64,000 nucleotides of DNA from Streptomyces cadmiisoli (lineage in GTDB: Bacteria; Actinomycetota; Actinomycetes; Streptomycetales; Streptomycetaceae), in assembly GCF_003261055.1 (NCBI RefSeq), contig NZ_CP030073.1, forward strand, positions 1,116,001 to 1,180,000. Direction: 5' to 3'. This document shows positions 7,440-16,236 of the stretch, piece after piece; position 1 is the first letter of the stretch, and each line of letters starts with the position of its first letter. Below the pieces are notes generated by a model. That model had not been told where the DNA came from. It made no database searches and saw nothing but the letters and a program-made list of their open reading frames with translations. The translations under genes and the position numbers were made by a program.

Positions 7440-10400
7440 GGACTCGCTCGTCAGAATCAGCAGCACGCGCGCCGAACGGCGGGACACCGGCACCGGCTTC
7501 GTCATCGGCGGCGACGACAGCGGGGCCCATGTCGTCACCTGCCATCACGTGCTGGAGGCCGTGGGCGGCGCCGACGCGGTCCAGGTCAACGGCGCTCGCG
7601 CCGAGGTGCTCGCGGCGGACCCGACGGCCGATCTCGCGGTGCTCAGGGTCGAAGGGCTCGACGCACCGGTCCTCCCGCTGAGTCCCCTCGCCCGGACGGG
7701 GGACGCCGTGAGCCTGCTGGGGTTCGCGCCGTTCGGCCGGGCCGACGGTCCGCTCGTCCTGCGCACCCGCCCGGCCGTGCTCTCCAGGTCGACCTCGCTG
7801 TACCCGCGCGCCGGGGGCCGGCCCGTCCGGCTGTGGGAGCTGTCGGTGCTCGGCAGCCGAGGTCTGGAGACGGGGAACAGCGGCGGCCCGGTGCTCGACC
7901 GGTCGGGCGCCGTCGTCGCCGTGGTCAACGCCAGACAGCCCAGCACGGACACCGGATACGCCGTATCGGTGGAGGCACTGCGCGGGATGTGGAACGGCAT
8001 GCCCGCGCAGGCCGGCGACACGGTCGCGTCCGGCGGGCACGGCGGCGCGCCGGACGGCGACCTCTTCGTCGGCCGGGCGGCCGAACTGGGCGCGTTGCAC
8101 ACCTGGACGCTGGACGAGAACTGCCGGATGGTGGCACTCGTCGGTGCGGGCGGCGTGGGAAAGAGCGCGCTGGTCGAACGGTTCTCACTGCTCACGACAC
8201 CTGATGCCGGGCCGTCCCCGCTCGGTTTCGACCATGTGTCGTGGTGCCGGCTGCTGAACGCCCCGCCGGTGGAGGAGATCGTGGAGGGGCTGGTGCGCGA
8301 CCTCTCCGAGCAGGCCGAGGTCGAGCTGCCCGACTCGCTGGAAGGCCGTATCGACCGTCTGCTGCACTATCTGACCAGCAGACGGTGCCTGGTCGTGCTC
8401 GACAATCTCGACTCGCTGCTGTCCGAGGAACCCGGCCGGATCCGGTTCCGGAAGGACCACGAGTCCTGCGCCGGACTGCTCCAGGCGCTGAGCCGAGGTG
8501 GTCACCGCAGTTGTGTGCTCATCACCGGCAGACGGCTGCCCGACGAGCTGTCCCGTCTCGAAGACCCTGCCGGGCGGGTCAGGTTCCTTCGCGTCGAGGG
8601 ACTGGACACCGCTTCGGGTGTGCAACTGCTCGCCGCGGTGGGCGGCTTGACCACCGGCGACGCTCCGCTCCGGCAGGTGGTCGAGCGGTGCAGCGGCAAC
8701 CCGCTGGTCCTCCAGCTGGCCGCGCGGCACATCCGCGACGTCTTCGGCGGCGACGTCGGGGAGTTCCTGGCCGACGAGGGCGAGATCTTCGACGGTCTGG
8801 ACGAGATCCTGACCGCACAGCTGGAGCGGCTCGCGCCGTCCGGCCAGGACCTGCTGCTGATGATGGCGGCGCTGCGTGAGCCCCGGCAGCTCGGCGATCT
8901 CCGGGACCGGATCATCAACGTCCGCTCCCGCCGGCGTATCGCCCTGGACCTCGAACTCCTGCAGCGCTCACTGCCGTTGGAGAGATCCGCGGCCGGCTAC
9001 TCCGTGCAGCCGATGATGATGGAGTTCCTCACGCAGGTGATCATTTCGCGGGCGGAGCGGGAGATCCTCGACGGTGAGATCGACGGGGTCCTGCACAGCC
9101 ACGCCCTGCTGTCCGCGTCTTCCAAGGAGTACATCCGGACGGCCCAGCGCCGAGTGATCCTCGACCCGCTCCTGACGATCCTGGGCGAACGGCTGGGCGA
9201 GGTGGGACTGCGGGCCCGGCTGCTGGCGTTGGCGGAGCGGGAACGGCTGGGTGCCGCGCTGCGCCGCAGCCACGTGGCGGGGAACGTCATCAACCTCTTG
9301 GGAACGCTGGACCGCACCCTCAGCGGCGTCGACTTCTCCTCGCTCGTGGTCCGGGAAGCCCATCTGCAGGAACTCCGCCTCGCCGACGTGAACTTCCGGG
9401 ACGCCCGGTTCGAGCACACGACGTTTCCCGAGTCGCTGGACCGCGTCTACGGTGTGGCGGCCTCGGCCGACGGTGCGTACATCGCGGCGGGCTGCGCCGA
9501 CGGCCGGGTCACGGTGTGGCGGCGGTCCGGGCACACGGAGATGTTCACGGCGACACACGACAGCTGGGTGCGGGCCGTCGCCTTCTCCCCCGACGCCGCA
9601 CTGCTGGCGACCGGCGGTGGCGACACATCGGTTCGGGTGTGGCGGGTCGGTACCGGGGAACGGCATCTGACGTTGGACGGCCACGCGGGACGGGTCCGCG
9701 CGCTGGCTTTCGGGCCCGACTCGGACGTCCTGTTCAGCGCGGGCGACGACGGCGCGATCAAGGCCTGGAGCATGGCGACGGGGGCCCCGGCCCTGGAGAT
9801 GACCGGCCACACCGGGTCGGTGCGGGCCCTGTCGCTGCACGCCGGTGACCGGTTGTACAGCGCGGGCGACGACGGGATCGTACGGATCTGGGCGGCGTCC
9901 ACCGGAACGCTGCTCGACGAACTCGCCGACGCCGGTCAGCCGATCTGGTCGCTGGCCGTCGACGCGTCCGAGGGCGTCCTGGTCCATGGTTCCCCGGACG
10001 GTACGGTCGCCGTCCGCGACCTGCCCGGCGGTGCCGTCCGCCACCGGCGCCGGGAACACACCGGACTGGTGTGGAGCGTGGTCCTCACGGCGGACGGGAC
10101 GGCCCTCAGTGCCGGCGAGGACCGGCTGATCCGATGCTGGGACATCGACTCCGGCACGGTGGTCAGGACGATCCCCGGACACACTCAGTGGGTGCGTTCC
10201 CTGGCGCTCTGCGCGAACGACGAGGTGCTCGTCTCGGGCGGTGACGACCGCACGGTACGGCAGTGGGAGATGCCGTCGGGCCGCTGCGTGGAGATGCTGA
10301 CCGGGCACATGGCCCGGCTCTGGAGCGCGGCGTTCAGCCCGGACGGCGGGTGGCTGGCCGGTGCGGGCAACAGCCGGGACATCCGGGTCTGGGACGCCGG

Positions 10401-11301
10401 TACGGGCCGTCCGGTCAGGGTGCTGCGCGGCCACGAACACTGGGTGTGGCAGGTGGCGTTCAGCCCGGACGGCACGAAGCTGGCCAGCGCCGGTAACGAC
10501 CGGACCGTGCGGCTCTGGGACGTCGCCGGCGGCCGGTGCACCGCCGTGCTGACCGGCCACACCACCTGGGTCTGGTCGGTCGCCTTCGCACCGGACGGCA
10601 CCCGTCTGGCCTCGGGCGCGGACGACGGCACCGTGCGCGTCTGGACGACGGACGGTCCGCGCGCGGAACACGTGCTGCGCGGCCACTCGGGCGGCGTCCG
10701 CAGCGTGTGCTTCTCCTCGTCCGGGCACGTTCTGGCCTCGGGCGGCTACGACGGCCGGGTCATGCTGTGGGACGCCCGGTCGGGCGAGCGGCTGCACCTG
10801 TGGCAGGCACATCGCGGGGTCGTCCGGTCCGTCGCCGTCACCCCCGACGGCACGGGACTCGCCACAGGGGGCGACGACGGCGCGGTCCGGGTGTGGCGCC
10901 TGCCGACCGGAGAGCCGCTCCGGCAGTTCACCGACGCGCACGGTCCGGTCCGGTCGCTCACCCTCACGACGGACGGCCGCTTCGTCGTCGCCGGGTCGGA
11001 CGACGGGCACATCCGCTTCCTCCCCGTGCGGGACGACGTCCCTCCCGTGAGGAACGACGTGTCGCTGCCCGCCACGATCGACGCCGGCTGCGCGGTCAAG
11101 GTGGTGACCGTCGCCCCCGGGACCGGGGCGCTCGGGTGGGTGGACGACGACGGAGCGGTGTCCGTGCAGGCCTCCTGCACGGGTCCCGTGGTCCGGACGT
11201 TCCGGGAGGACAGGGCCTTCGAACGCGTGGACATCCGCGGCGCGTCCGGGATCGGCGCGGCACGCGGCAGCACACTGCGCCACCTCGGCGCGATCCTCTG
11301 A
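7423..11301 (+). CDS. Trypsin-like protease / STAND NTPase / WD40-repeat protein
   Basis: 1292 residues from the GTG at 7423; the same frame is open upstream to 7132 but that part overlaps the small gene before it. N-terminus (about 10-190): trypsin-like protease with His41/42 (TCHHVLE), Asp70 (DPTADLAVL) and Ser153 (GNSGGP). Then a STAND/NB-ARC-type NTPase: Walker A GAGGVGKS (241-248), Walker B LVVLDNLD (323-330), LITGRRLP (366-373) and GNPL (425-428). A winged-helix/helical arm follows, then a pentapeptide-like stretch (about 634-668), then 13-14 WD40 repeats from about 674 to the end, enough for two seven-bladed propellers. No signal peptide or membrane segment, so cytoplasmic. By analogy with NLR-like proteins, the propeller would sense, the NTPase would oligomerise and the protease would be the effector (inference). 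Operon: Trypco1 before it, aldolase-like gene 39 bases after it. Confidence 0.92.
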   Translation: MPTAPEDSLVRISSTRAERRDTGTGFVIGGDDSGAHVVTCHHVLEAVGGADAVQVNGARAEVLAADPTADLAVLRVEGLDAPVLPLSPLARTGDAVSLLGFAPFGRADGPLVLRTRPAVLSRSTSLYPRAGGRPVRLWELSVLGSRGLETGNSGGPVLDRSGAVVAVVNARQPSTDTGYAVSVEALRGMWNGMPAQAGDTVASGGHGGAPDGDLFVGRAAELGALHTWTLDENCRMVALVGAGGVGKSALVERFSLLTTPDAGPSPLGFDHVSWCRLLNAPPVEEIVEGLVRDLSEQAEVELPDSLEGRIDRLLHYLTSRRCLVVLDNLDSLLSEEPGRIRFRKDHESCAGLLQALSRGGHRSCVLITGRRLPDELSRLEDPAGRVRFLRVEGLDTASGVQLLAAVGGLTTGDAPLRQVVERCSGNPLVLQLAARHIRDVFGGDVGEFLADEGEIFDGLDEILTAQLERLAPSGQDLLLMMAALREPRQLGDLRDRIINVRSRRRIALDLELLQRSLPLERSAAGYSVQPMMMEFLTQVIISRAEREILDGEIDGVLHSHALLSASSKEYIRTAQRRVILDPLLTILGERLGEVGLRARLLALAERERLGAALRRSHVAGNVINLLGTLDRTLSGVDFSSLVVREAHLQELRLADVNFRDARFEHTTFPESLDRVYGVAASADGAYIAAGCADGRVTVWRRSGHTEMFTATHDSWVRAVAFSPDAALLATGGGDTSVRVWRVGTGERHLTLDGHAGRVRALAFGPDSDVLFSAGDDGAIKAWSMATGAPALEMTGHTGSVRALSLHAGDRLYSAGDDGIVRIWAASTGTLLDELADAGQPIWSLAVDASEGVLVHGSPDGTVAVRDLPGGAVRHRRREHTGLVWSVVLTADGTALSAGEDRLIRCWDIDSGTVVRTIPGHTQWVRSLALCANDEVLVSGGDDRTVRQWEMPSGRCVEMLTGHMARLWSAAFSPDGGWLAGAGNSRDIRVWDAGTGRPVRVLRGHEHWVWQVAFSPDGTKLASAGNDRTVRLWDVAGGRCTAVLTGHTTWVWSVAFAPDGTRLASGADDGTVRVWTTDGPRAEHVLRGHSGGVRSVCFSSSGHVLASGGYDGRVMLWDARSGERLHLWQAHRGVVRSVAVTPDGTGLATGGDDGAVRVWRLPTGEPLRQFTDAHGPVRSLTLTTDGRFVVAGSDDGHIRFLPVRDDVPPVRNDVSLPATIDAGCAVKVVTVAPGTGALGWVDDDGAVSVQASCTGPVVRTFREDRAFERVDIRGASGIGAARGSTLRHLGAIL

Positions 11302-11340
11302 GCGACATGGCACTCCTCGACGAGAAGGGCTGTCCGTGCG

Positions 11341-12129
11341 ATGACTCGACGACAGGTTTGGCTCACCCCGCCCGTGTTCGGCGATCCGGCCGAGGAACGC
11401 CGGTACCGGAAGACACATCTGACGGCCGCCCTGAGGATCTTCGGCTCCCTCGGCTACGACGAGGGCATCGCCGGCCACCTCTCGGTGCGTGACCCCGAAC
11501 GCCCGGACCACTTCTGGGTCAACCCCTTCGGCGTCGCCTTCGGCAAAGTACGCCTCGACGACCTGATCCTCGTCTCGCCGGACGGTGACGTGATCGAGGG
11601 CGACCGCCCGGTCAACCACTCGGGCTGGGTACTGCACAACGCGATCCTCCGGGCGCGGCCTGACGTGATCTCCGTGGTCCACGCGCATTCCGCGCACGGC
11701 AAGGCGTGGTCGGCGCTCGGCCGGCTGCTCGACCCGCTCACCCAGGACGCCTGTGTCTTCCACCGCGACCACGCCCTGATCAAGTTCAACGGGCTCCTGC
11801 GCACCCCCGCCCAGGGCCAGGAGGTCGCCGGGGGACTCGGTTCCTGCAAGGCGGCGATCCTCCAGAACCATGGTCTGCTGACCGTCGGCGCCGGCATCGA
11901 CGAGGCCGCCTGGTGGTTCGTCGCCATGGACCGCGCCTGTCACGTGCAGCTGATGGCCGAGGCGGCCGGCGAGGTGAGCCGCGTCCCGGAGGACCTCGCC
12001 GAGAGCGCCGGCGCGGGACCCGTCACGGATCGGAGCAGGTTGTACGGGTGGGCCTCCTTCCAGCCCATGGTCGAGGCCGTGCTGGAGGACGCCCCGGAGA
12101 TGCTGCTTCCCAGACCCCGGAAGGGGTGA
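11341..12129 (+). CDS. Class II aldolase/adducin-family protein
   Basis: 262 residues, ATG at 11341. The fold signature is clear: metal-binding His114 and His116 in VVHAHSAHG and a third His177 in LQNHGLL, as in zinc-dependent fuculose/ribulose-phosphate aldolases. The loop that holds the catalytic glutamate in FucA-type aldolases (SSEW) reads NHSGW here, so classical aldol cleavage is uncertain; related adducin-like enzymes with this loop act on other 2-hydroxy/2-oxo substrates. It lies 39 bases after the STAND protein and 3 bases before the dehydrogenase gene, so it is part of the same operon. Confidence 0.85.
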   Translation: MTRRQVWLTPPVFGDPAEERRYRKTHLTAALRIFGSLGYDEGIAGHLSVRDPERPDHFWVNPFGVAFGKVRLDDLILVSPDGDVIEGDRPVNHSGWVLHNAILRARPDVISVVHAHSAHGKAWSALGRLLDPLTQDACVFHRDHALIKFNGLLRTPAQGQEVAGGLGSCKAAILQNHGLLTVGAGIDEAAWWFVAMDRACHVQLMAEAAGEVSRVPEDLAESAGAGPVTDRSRLYGWASFQPMVEAVLEDAPEMLLPRPRKG

Positions 12130-12132
12130 CCC

Positions 12133-13149
12133 GTGCGCGCCGTCGTGGTCCACCCCGGTATGGACGTGCGAGTGGAGCGGGTGCCGGATCCCGGGCCGTG
12201 CGAGGACCACGGGGCCGTGGTCGCGGTACGGCTCGCCGGGATCTGCGGGTCCGATCTGCGGACGCTCCGCACCGGTCGGACCGCCCACCGCCCGGGTCAC
12301 GAGTTCGTCGGCGACGTCGTCGCGGTCGGCGCCGGGGTCGGACGGTGGCGACCGGGCAGCCGGGTCTTCGGCTCCGCCCTCGTCGGCTGCGGCCGATGCG
12401 CTCACTGCCGGGCATCCGACCCTCTGCGGTGTCACGACGGGAGCCGCGTACTCGGCGAGGGCCCCGATCTGCCGGGCGCGCAGGCCGACTACGTGTACGT
12501 ACCGGCGGCCGACCGGTCCCTGCACGCGCAGGGCACCTTCAGCGATGCCACGGCTCTGCTGCTCACCGACGCCCTGCCGACCGGCTGGGCGGGCGCCGAA
12601 CGGCTGGACGTGGGGCCCGCGGACGACGTCCTGGTCGTGGGGCTGGGGCCGGTCGGACTGTGTGCCGTGGCCGTCTGCTCGATGCGGGGGGCACGCAGGA
12701 TCTTCGTGGCCGATCCGGACGGGGAGCGGCGGCGGTCGGCGGAACGCCTCGGCGCGGAGCCGCTCGATCCTCTCCTGCCGGTCCCGGAACAGATCCGCGA
12801 GCACACCGGCGGCGGGGCCCACTGCGTGTTCGACGCCGTCGGAGACCGGGAGTCGGTGGCCGAGGCGATCAGGTCCGCCGCGGTCGGGGGCCGGGTGGCG
12901 CTGCTCGGCATGGCGGTGGCCGCCGACACTCCCGTACCGCTGCGCCGCGTCGGTGCGTACGGTCTGACACTCCACGGGGTGATCTGCGCACCGTCGGCGA
13001 TCTGGCCGGGCCTGGTCCCCGAGGTCACCGCCGGGCGTTTCGACCTCGACCGGATCGTGGCCGCGCCCCGGCCGTTGCGGGACGCCCGCCACGCCTACGA
13101 CGACGCCCTCGCCGCGATCGGTGGAGCCAAGTTCCCGCTGCGGCCCTGA
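12133..13149 (+). CDS. Zinc-binding alcohol/polyol dehydrogenase (MDR family)
   Basis: 338 residues, GTG at 12133, three bases after the previous stop. Catalytic zinc ligands are in AGICGSD and RPGHEF; the structural zinc site is GCGRCAHCRASDPLRC (four cysteines); the NAD(P) fold is VVGLGPVGL. This is the sorbitol/threonine dehydrogenase type of medium-chain dehydrogenase, which interconverts an alcohol and a ketone or aldehyde with NAD(P). Next to an aldolase-like and a radical SAM gene it may work on a small sugar or aldehyde made by the pathway (inference). All key residues look intact. Confidence 0.88.
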   Translation: MRAVVVHPGMDVRVERVPDPGPCEDHGAVVAVRLAGICGSDLRTLRTGRTAHRPGHEFVGDVVAVGAGVGRWRPGSRVFGSALVGCGRCAHCRASDPLRCHDGSRVLGEGPDLPGAQADYVYVPAADRSLHAQGTFSDATALLLTDALPTGWAGAERLDVGPADDVLVVGLGPVGLCAVAVCSMRGARRIFVADPDGERRRSAERLGAEPLDPLLPVPEQIREHTGGGAHCVFDAVGDRESVAEAIRSAAVGGRVALLGMAVAADTPVPLRRVGAYGLTLHGVICAPSAIWPGLVPEVTAGRFDLDRIVAAPRPLRDARHAYDDALAAIGGAKFPLRP

Positions 13150-13204
13150 AGCATGTGCGCACGCCCCGTCCCGCTGTTCCTCCTCAGACGCGAAGGACTT
13201 CGCC

Positions 13205-14176
13205 ATGTCGTCAGTGGAGCACTGCCGCTTTCGCCCGCCCCGGACAGGTCACCTCCTGATGTGGGAAGTGACGAGGTACTGCAATCTCGCCTGCGCCCAT
13301 TGCTGCACCGACGCCAGCCCGCTGCTGCGCCGTACGCCCGCGGTCTCCACCGAGAGCGCGCTGCGCCTGATCTCGGAACTGCCCGCCCTCGGGATCACGA
13401 GCATGACGCTCTCCGGAGGCGAGCCGCTGCTCCGCCCCGACCTGCCCCGGCTGCTCGACCTCGCCGGGCATCTCGGTGTCGGCGTCTACCTGAACACCAA
13501 CGGCTATCCGATCACCCGCCGCCGCGCCGAGGCGCTCCGGGCCGCCGGCGTGCGGATGGTGACCATCAGCCTGGACAGCCACCGGGCGGAGGACCACAAC
13601 ACCATCCGCCGGAACCCGTCGGCCTTCGACCGGGCCGTACGCGGCATACGCGAGTGCCTGCGCGCGGGGGTCCCCGTACGTGTGTCGGGCGTCATCACCC
13701 CCGATCTGCTGCCCGAGTTGGAGGAATACGTCGCCTTCGTGGCCGGGCTCGGGGTTCCTCGCGTCGTGCTCAACACGGCCTTCCCGGTCGGCAGGGCACG
13801 CCGGAACCCGGCGCTCGTCCCCTCACCCGACCCCGGACTGGCCGCCCACCTCGACACGCTGAAGCACAGGTACGCCGCCGGCGGCCCGCAGCTCGACCAC
13901 TCTCTGGGCGCAGACGAGGGCGGGAGCAACGGCGCAGGTCGCACGGCCGCACCGGCCACCTGCGCGGCGGGCACCCGCATCCTGCACATCGCCGCCAACG
14001 GCGACGTCTCGGGCTGCTCGTGGCTCTACAAACTCGACCCCGGCCGGTTCAGGCTCGGCAACATCACCCGGTCCTCCCTCACCGACATACTCCGCCGGGT
14101 GCCCGCGATGCGGGCCTCGCTCCCCCGGACGACGGAAGGGTGCCCGCTGACCGATGTGGAAGCCGAGACCGCCTGA
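13205..14176 (+). CDS. Radical SAM protein with SPASM-like C-terminus
   Basis: 323 residues from the ATG at 13205 with GAAGGA before it; the earlier in-frame start at 13121 would overlap the dehydrogenase. The [4Fe-4S]-SAM motif is CNLACAHC (Cys26, Cys30, Cys33), followed by the SAM-binding SGGEP (70-74) and ISLDS. The C-terminus has a MoaA/PqqE-like 'DVSGCSW...LGNI' layout with three cysteines (253, 271, 313), enough for a reduced SPASM/twitch cluster. Such enzymes often modify ribosomal peptides, but I find no small precursor-peptide gene in the 55-base gap before it or elsewhere in the operon. The enzyme would release 5'-deoxyadenosine, which the next gene's family can act on. It overlaps the next gene by 23 bases. 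Confidence 0.9.
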   Translation: MSSVEHCRFRPPRTGHLLMWEVTRYCNLACAHCCTDASPLLRRTPAVSTESALRLISELPALGITSMTLSGGEPLLRPDLPRLLDLAGHLGVGVYLNTNGYPITRRRAEALRAAGVRMVTISLDSHRAEDHNTIRRNPSAFDRAVRGIRECLRAGVPVRVSGVITPDLLPELEEYVAFVAGLGVPRVVLNTAFPVGRARRNPALVPSPDPGLAAHLDTLKHRYAAGGPQLDHSLGADEGGSNGAGRTAAPATCAAGTRILHIAANGDVSGCSWLYKLDPGRFRLGNITRSSLTDILRRVPAMRASLPRTTEGCPLTDVEAETA

Positions 14177-14786
14177 CGACGAATGGCGCCGGACGGCGCG
14201 GCGCGCGCTGCTCGGCAGCGACGAGGCTCCGGGCTCCGTCGTCCTCACCCCGATGGGACGCCTTTTCCGGGCTGTCACCCGGCAGCACACCGTGCGCACG
14301 GACGGCTGGCTGACCACCGGCACGTTCGGCGCCGCGACGGTGGTCTGGACACCGCAGGGACAGCCCGTCGCCGACGCCCTCGCCGCCCTCGAACCCGGTA
14401 CACACGTCACTTTCGTCGGACTGTGCGGTTCCCTGAGGCGGCATCCCCTGGGCTCCGCCGTCGCGATCGCCGCCGCCGTGGGCGCGGACGGCCGCCGGCA
14501 CCACCCCCGGCTCGGCTTTGCCTCCGCGGTGACCCACGCGACGAACGCCCAGGTCACCTCGTTCCTGGAGGCCGAGCAACGCCATGCCGAGCTGACCGGT
14601 CTGGCGGACACCGTGGACATGGAGACGGCCACCGTCCTCGCGTGCGCGGAGGCCTTCGGCCTCGCGTCCCGGGCGTTGCTGCTGGTGTCGGATCACAACC
14701 GTTCCCCGAGTCCGTTCACGGCACCGCCGCACCCCATGGAGGAAGCCCTGCGCCGACTTCCGTACGTGCTCGACCGACTTCTGTGA
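14154..14786 (+). CDS. Nucleoside phosphorylase/nucleosidase superfamily protein
   Basis: 210 residues, ATG at 14154 inside the end of the radical SAM gene (translational coupling). PNP/MTAN-fold marks: VTFVGLCGSL (85-94, phosphate or base loop), VDMETA (154-159, the ribose-binding Met-Glu pair) and LLLVSD (175-180, the catalytic Asp180). It is somewhat shorter than MTAN or PNP (230-280). Members split the N-glycosidic bond of purine nucleosides, including methylthioadenosine, S-adenosylhomocysteine and 5'-deoxyadenosine. Beside a radical SAM gene, removal of 5'-deoxyadenosine is a natural guess. In conflict systems the same fold also serves as an effector that destroys nucleosides. The sequence does not decide between these. 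Confidence 0.8.
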   Translation: MWKPRPPDDEWRRTARRALLGSDEAPGSVVLTPMGRLFRAVTRQHTVRTDGWLTTGTFGAATVVWTPQGQPVADALAALEPGTHVTFVGLCGSLRRHPLGSAVAIAAAVGADGRRHHPRLGFASAVTHATNAQVTSFLEAEQRHAELTGLADTVDMETATVLACAEAFGLASRALLLVSDHNRSPSPFTAPPHPMEEALRRLPYVLDRLL

Positions 14787-14817
14787 GTCAAGCAGGACCG
14801 GGCCGGAATGCATACGC

Positions 14818-14858
14818 CTATAGTGGGCGTTTGCAAATAACGTCGCACGCAAGCAATA
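14818..14858 (+). promoter_or_regulatory. Candidate promoter/operator region of the OYE gene
   Basis: TATAGT at 14818-14823 is a good -10 candidate but has no clear -35. Just downstream, TTGC at 14831-14834 and GCAA at 14849-14852 form a short inverted pair (N14). This would suit a redox or HxlR/TetR-type repressor, but the symmetry is weak. Confidence 0.3.
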
Positions 14859-14918
14859 GTGGCGACTCCCACCCGCGGGGCTTCGGTGGCCCCTTCCTCT
14901 CGCACAGCAGGAGACCCA

Positions 14919-16016
14919 GTGAGCACGATCTTCGAGCCCTACACCCTTCGCTCGCTGACCATTCCCAACCGGATCTGGATGGCAGCGATGTGCCAGTACA
15001 GCGCCGCGCCGGACGGTGCGCAGACGGGCGTGCCGAACGACTGGCACTTCGCGCACCTGGCCGCGCGCGCCACCGGAGGCACCGGGCTGATCATCACCGA
15101 GGCCACCGCGGTCAGCCCCGAGGGCCGGATCAGCCCGTACGACCTGGGCATCTGGAACGAGACCCAGGTGGAGGCCTTCCGCCGGATCACCGGGTTCCTG
15201 AAGTCGCAGGGCACCGTTCCCGGTATTCAGCTGGCGCACGCCGGCCGCAAGGCGTCCACCGAGCGGACCTGGGTCGACCGCGGTGCCCAGATCATGCCCG
15301 ACGAGCGGTACGGCTGGACGCCGGTCGGACCGAGCGTCGTGCCGTTCGACGAGAACTCGACGGTTCCGGAGGAGCTGACGGTCGAGCAGATCGGCGCCGT
15401 CGTACAGGACTTCGCCGATGCCGCGCGGCGCGCCCTGGACGCCGGTTTCCAGGTCGCCGAGATCCATGGCGCCCACGGCTACCTGATCCACCAGTTCCTC
15501 TCCCCCTTCAGCAACCGGCGCACCGACGCCTACGGCGGCGACTTCCAGGGGCGTATCCGCTTCGCCCTCGAAGTCGTCGACGCGGTCCGGGCCGTCTGGC
15601 CGCAGGATCTGCCGGTCTTCTTCCGCATCTCCGCCACCGACTGGCTGCGGGAGAACGGCGACGAGCGCGAGGGATGGACGGCGGACGACTCCGTACGCTT
15701 CGCCAAGGAACTCCAGGCGCGGGGAGTCGACCTGATGGACGTCTCCACCGGCGGCAACGTGGCGGACACGTCGATCGCGGTCGGCCCCGACTATCAGGTG
15801 CCCTACGCGCAACGTGTGCGCGCGGAGGCGGGCATGCCGGTGGCGGCCGTCGGTCTGATCACCGAGCCCGAGCAGGCAGAGTCGATCGTGGCGTCGGGCC
15901 GGGCGGACGCCGTCCTGCTCGGCCGTGAACTGCTGCGCGACCCGTACTGGGCCCGCCACGCGGCCCAGGCCCTGGGCGGGCAGGTTCCCACCCCGGTCCA
16001 GTACCACCGGGCGTGA
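14919..16016 (+). CDS. NADH:flavin oxidoreductase / Old Yellow Enzyme (YqjM type)
   Basis: 365 residues from the GTG at 14919, with AGGAG six bases upstream; the ATG at 14859 lacks a site. Marks of the bacterial YqjM/OYE group: the flavin-tuning cysteine in MCQYSA, QLAHAGRKAS, IHGAHGYLIHQFLSP and the C-terminal DAVLLGRELLRDP. These FMN enzymes reduce the C=C bond of alpha,beta-unsaturated carbonyls with NAD(P)H and serve in detoxification of electrophiles. It is a single gene; a strong hairpin 71 bases past the stop likely ends it. Confidence 0.92.
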   Translation: MSTIFEPYTLRSLTIPNRIWMAAMCQYSAAPDGAQTGVPNDWHFAHLAARATGGTGLIITEATAVSPEGRISPYDLGIWNETQVEAFRRITGFLKSQGTVPGIQLAHAGRKASTERTWVDRGAQIMPDERYGWTPVGPSVVPFDENSTVPEELTVEQIGAVVQDFADAARRALDAGFQVAEIHGAHGYLIHQFLSPFSNRRTDAYGGDFQGRIRFALEVVDAVRAVWPQDLPVFFRISATDWLRENGDEREGWTADDSVRFAKELQARGVDLMDVSTGGNVADTSIAVGPDYQVPYAQRVRAEAGMPVAAVGLITEPEQAESIVASGRADAVLLGRELLRDPYWARHAAQALGGQVPTPVQYHRA

Positions 16017-16086
16017 GCCACCCCCTCCCCGGGCGGCACGGTCCGCCCTGCCGCCCCGGGACCGTGCGCCGGTACGGCATCGTCCA

Positions 16087-16117
16087 CCCGGCCCGCGGGC
16101 ACACCCCGCGGGCCGGG
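16087..16117. terminator. Strong hairpin after the OYE gene
   Basis: A perfect 13-bp inverted repeat (CCCGGCCCGCGGG and its complement) with a CACAC loop, 71 bases after the OYE stop. There is no T-run, as is common for Streptomyces terminators. Confidence 0.6.
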
Positions 16118-16236
16118 CGCGCGGCACCCGCGTCACCCGCCTGACCCGCTCACCGAGCGTCGTCGCCCCGCACAGTGAGGCTGGGAACGGGAGCGGTCGC
16201 CGTGACCGCTCGCCGGGCCGGCCGAAGGAGCAGGGG

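Noticed and set aside
13150..13204. Small precursor-peptide gene before the radical SAM gene
   Set aside because: The 55-base gap has no start, ribosome-binding site or frame long enough for a peptide.
8968..13206. 1412-codon open frame on the minus strand
   Set aside because: It is the mirror of the STAND, aldolase and dehydrogenase genes in GC-rich DNA; the sequence is Arg/Gly/Pro/His-rich and has no family motif.
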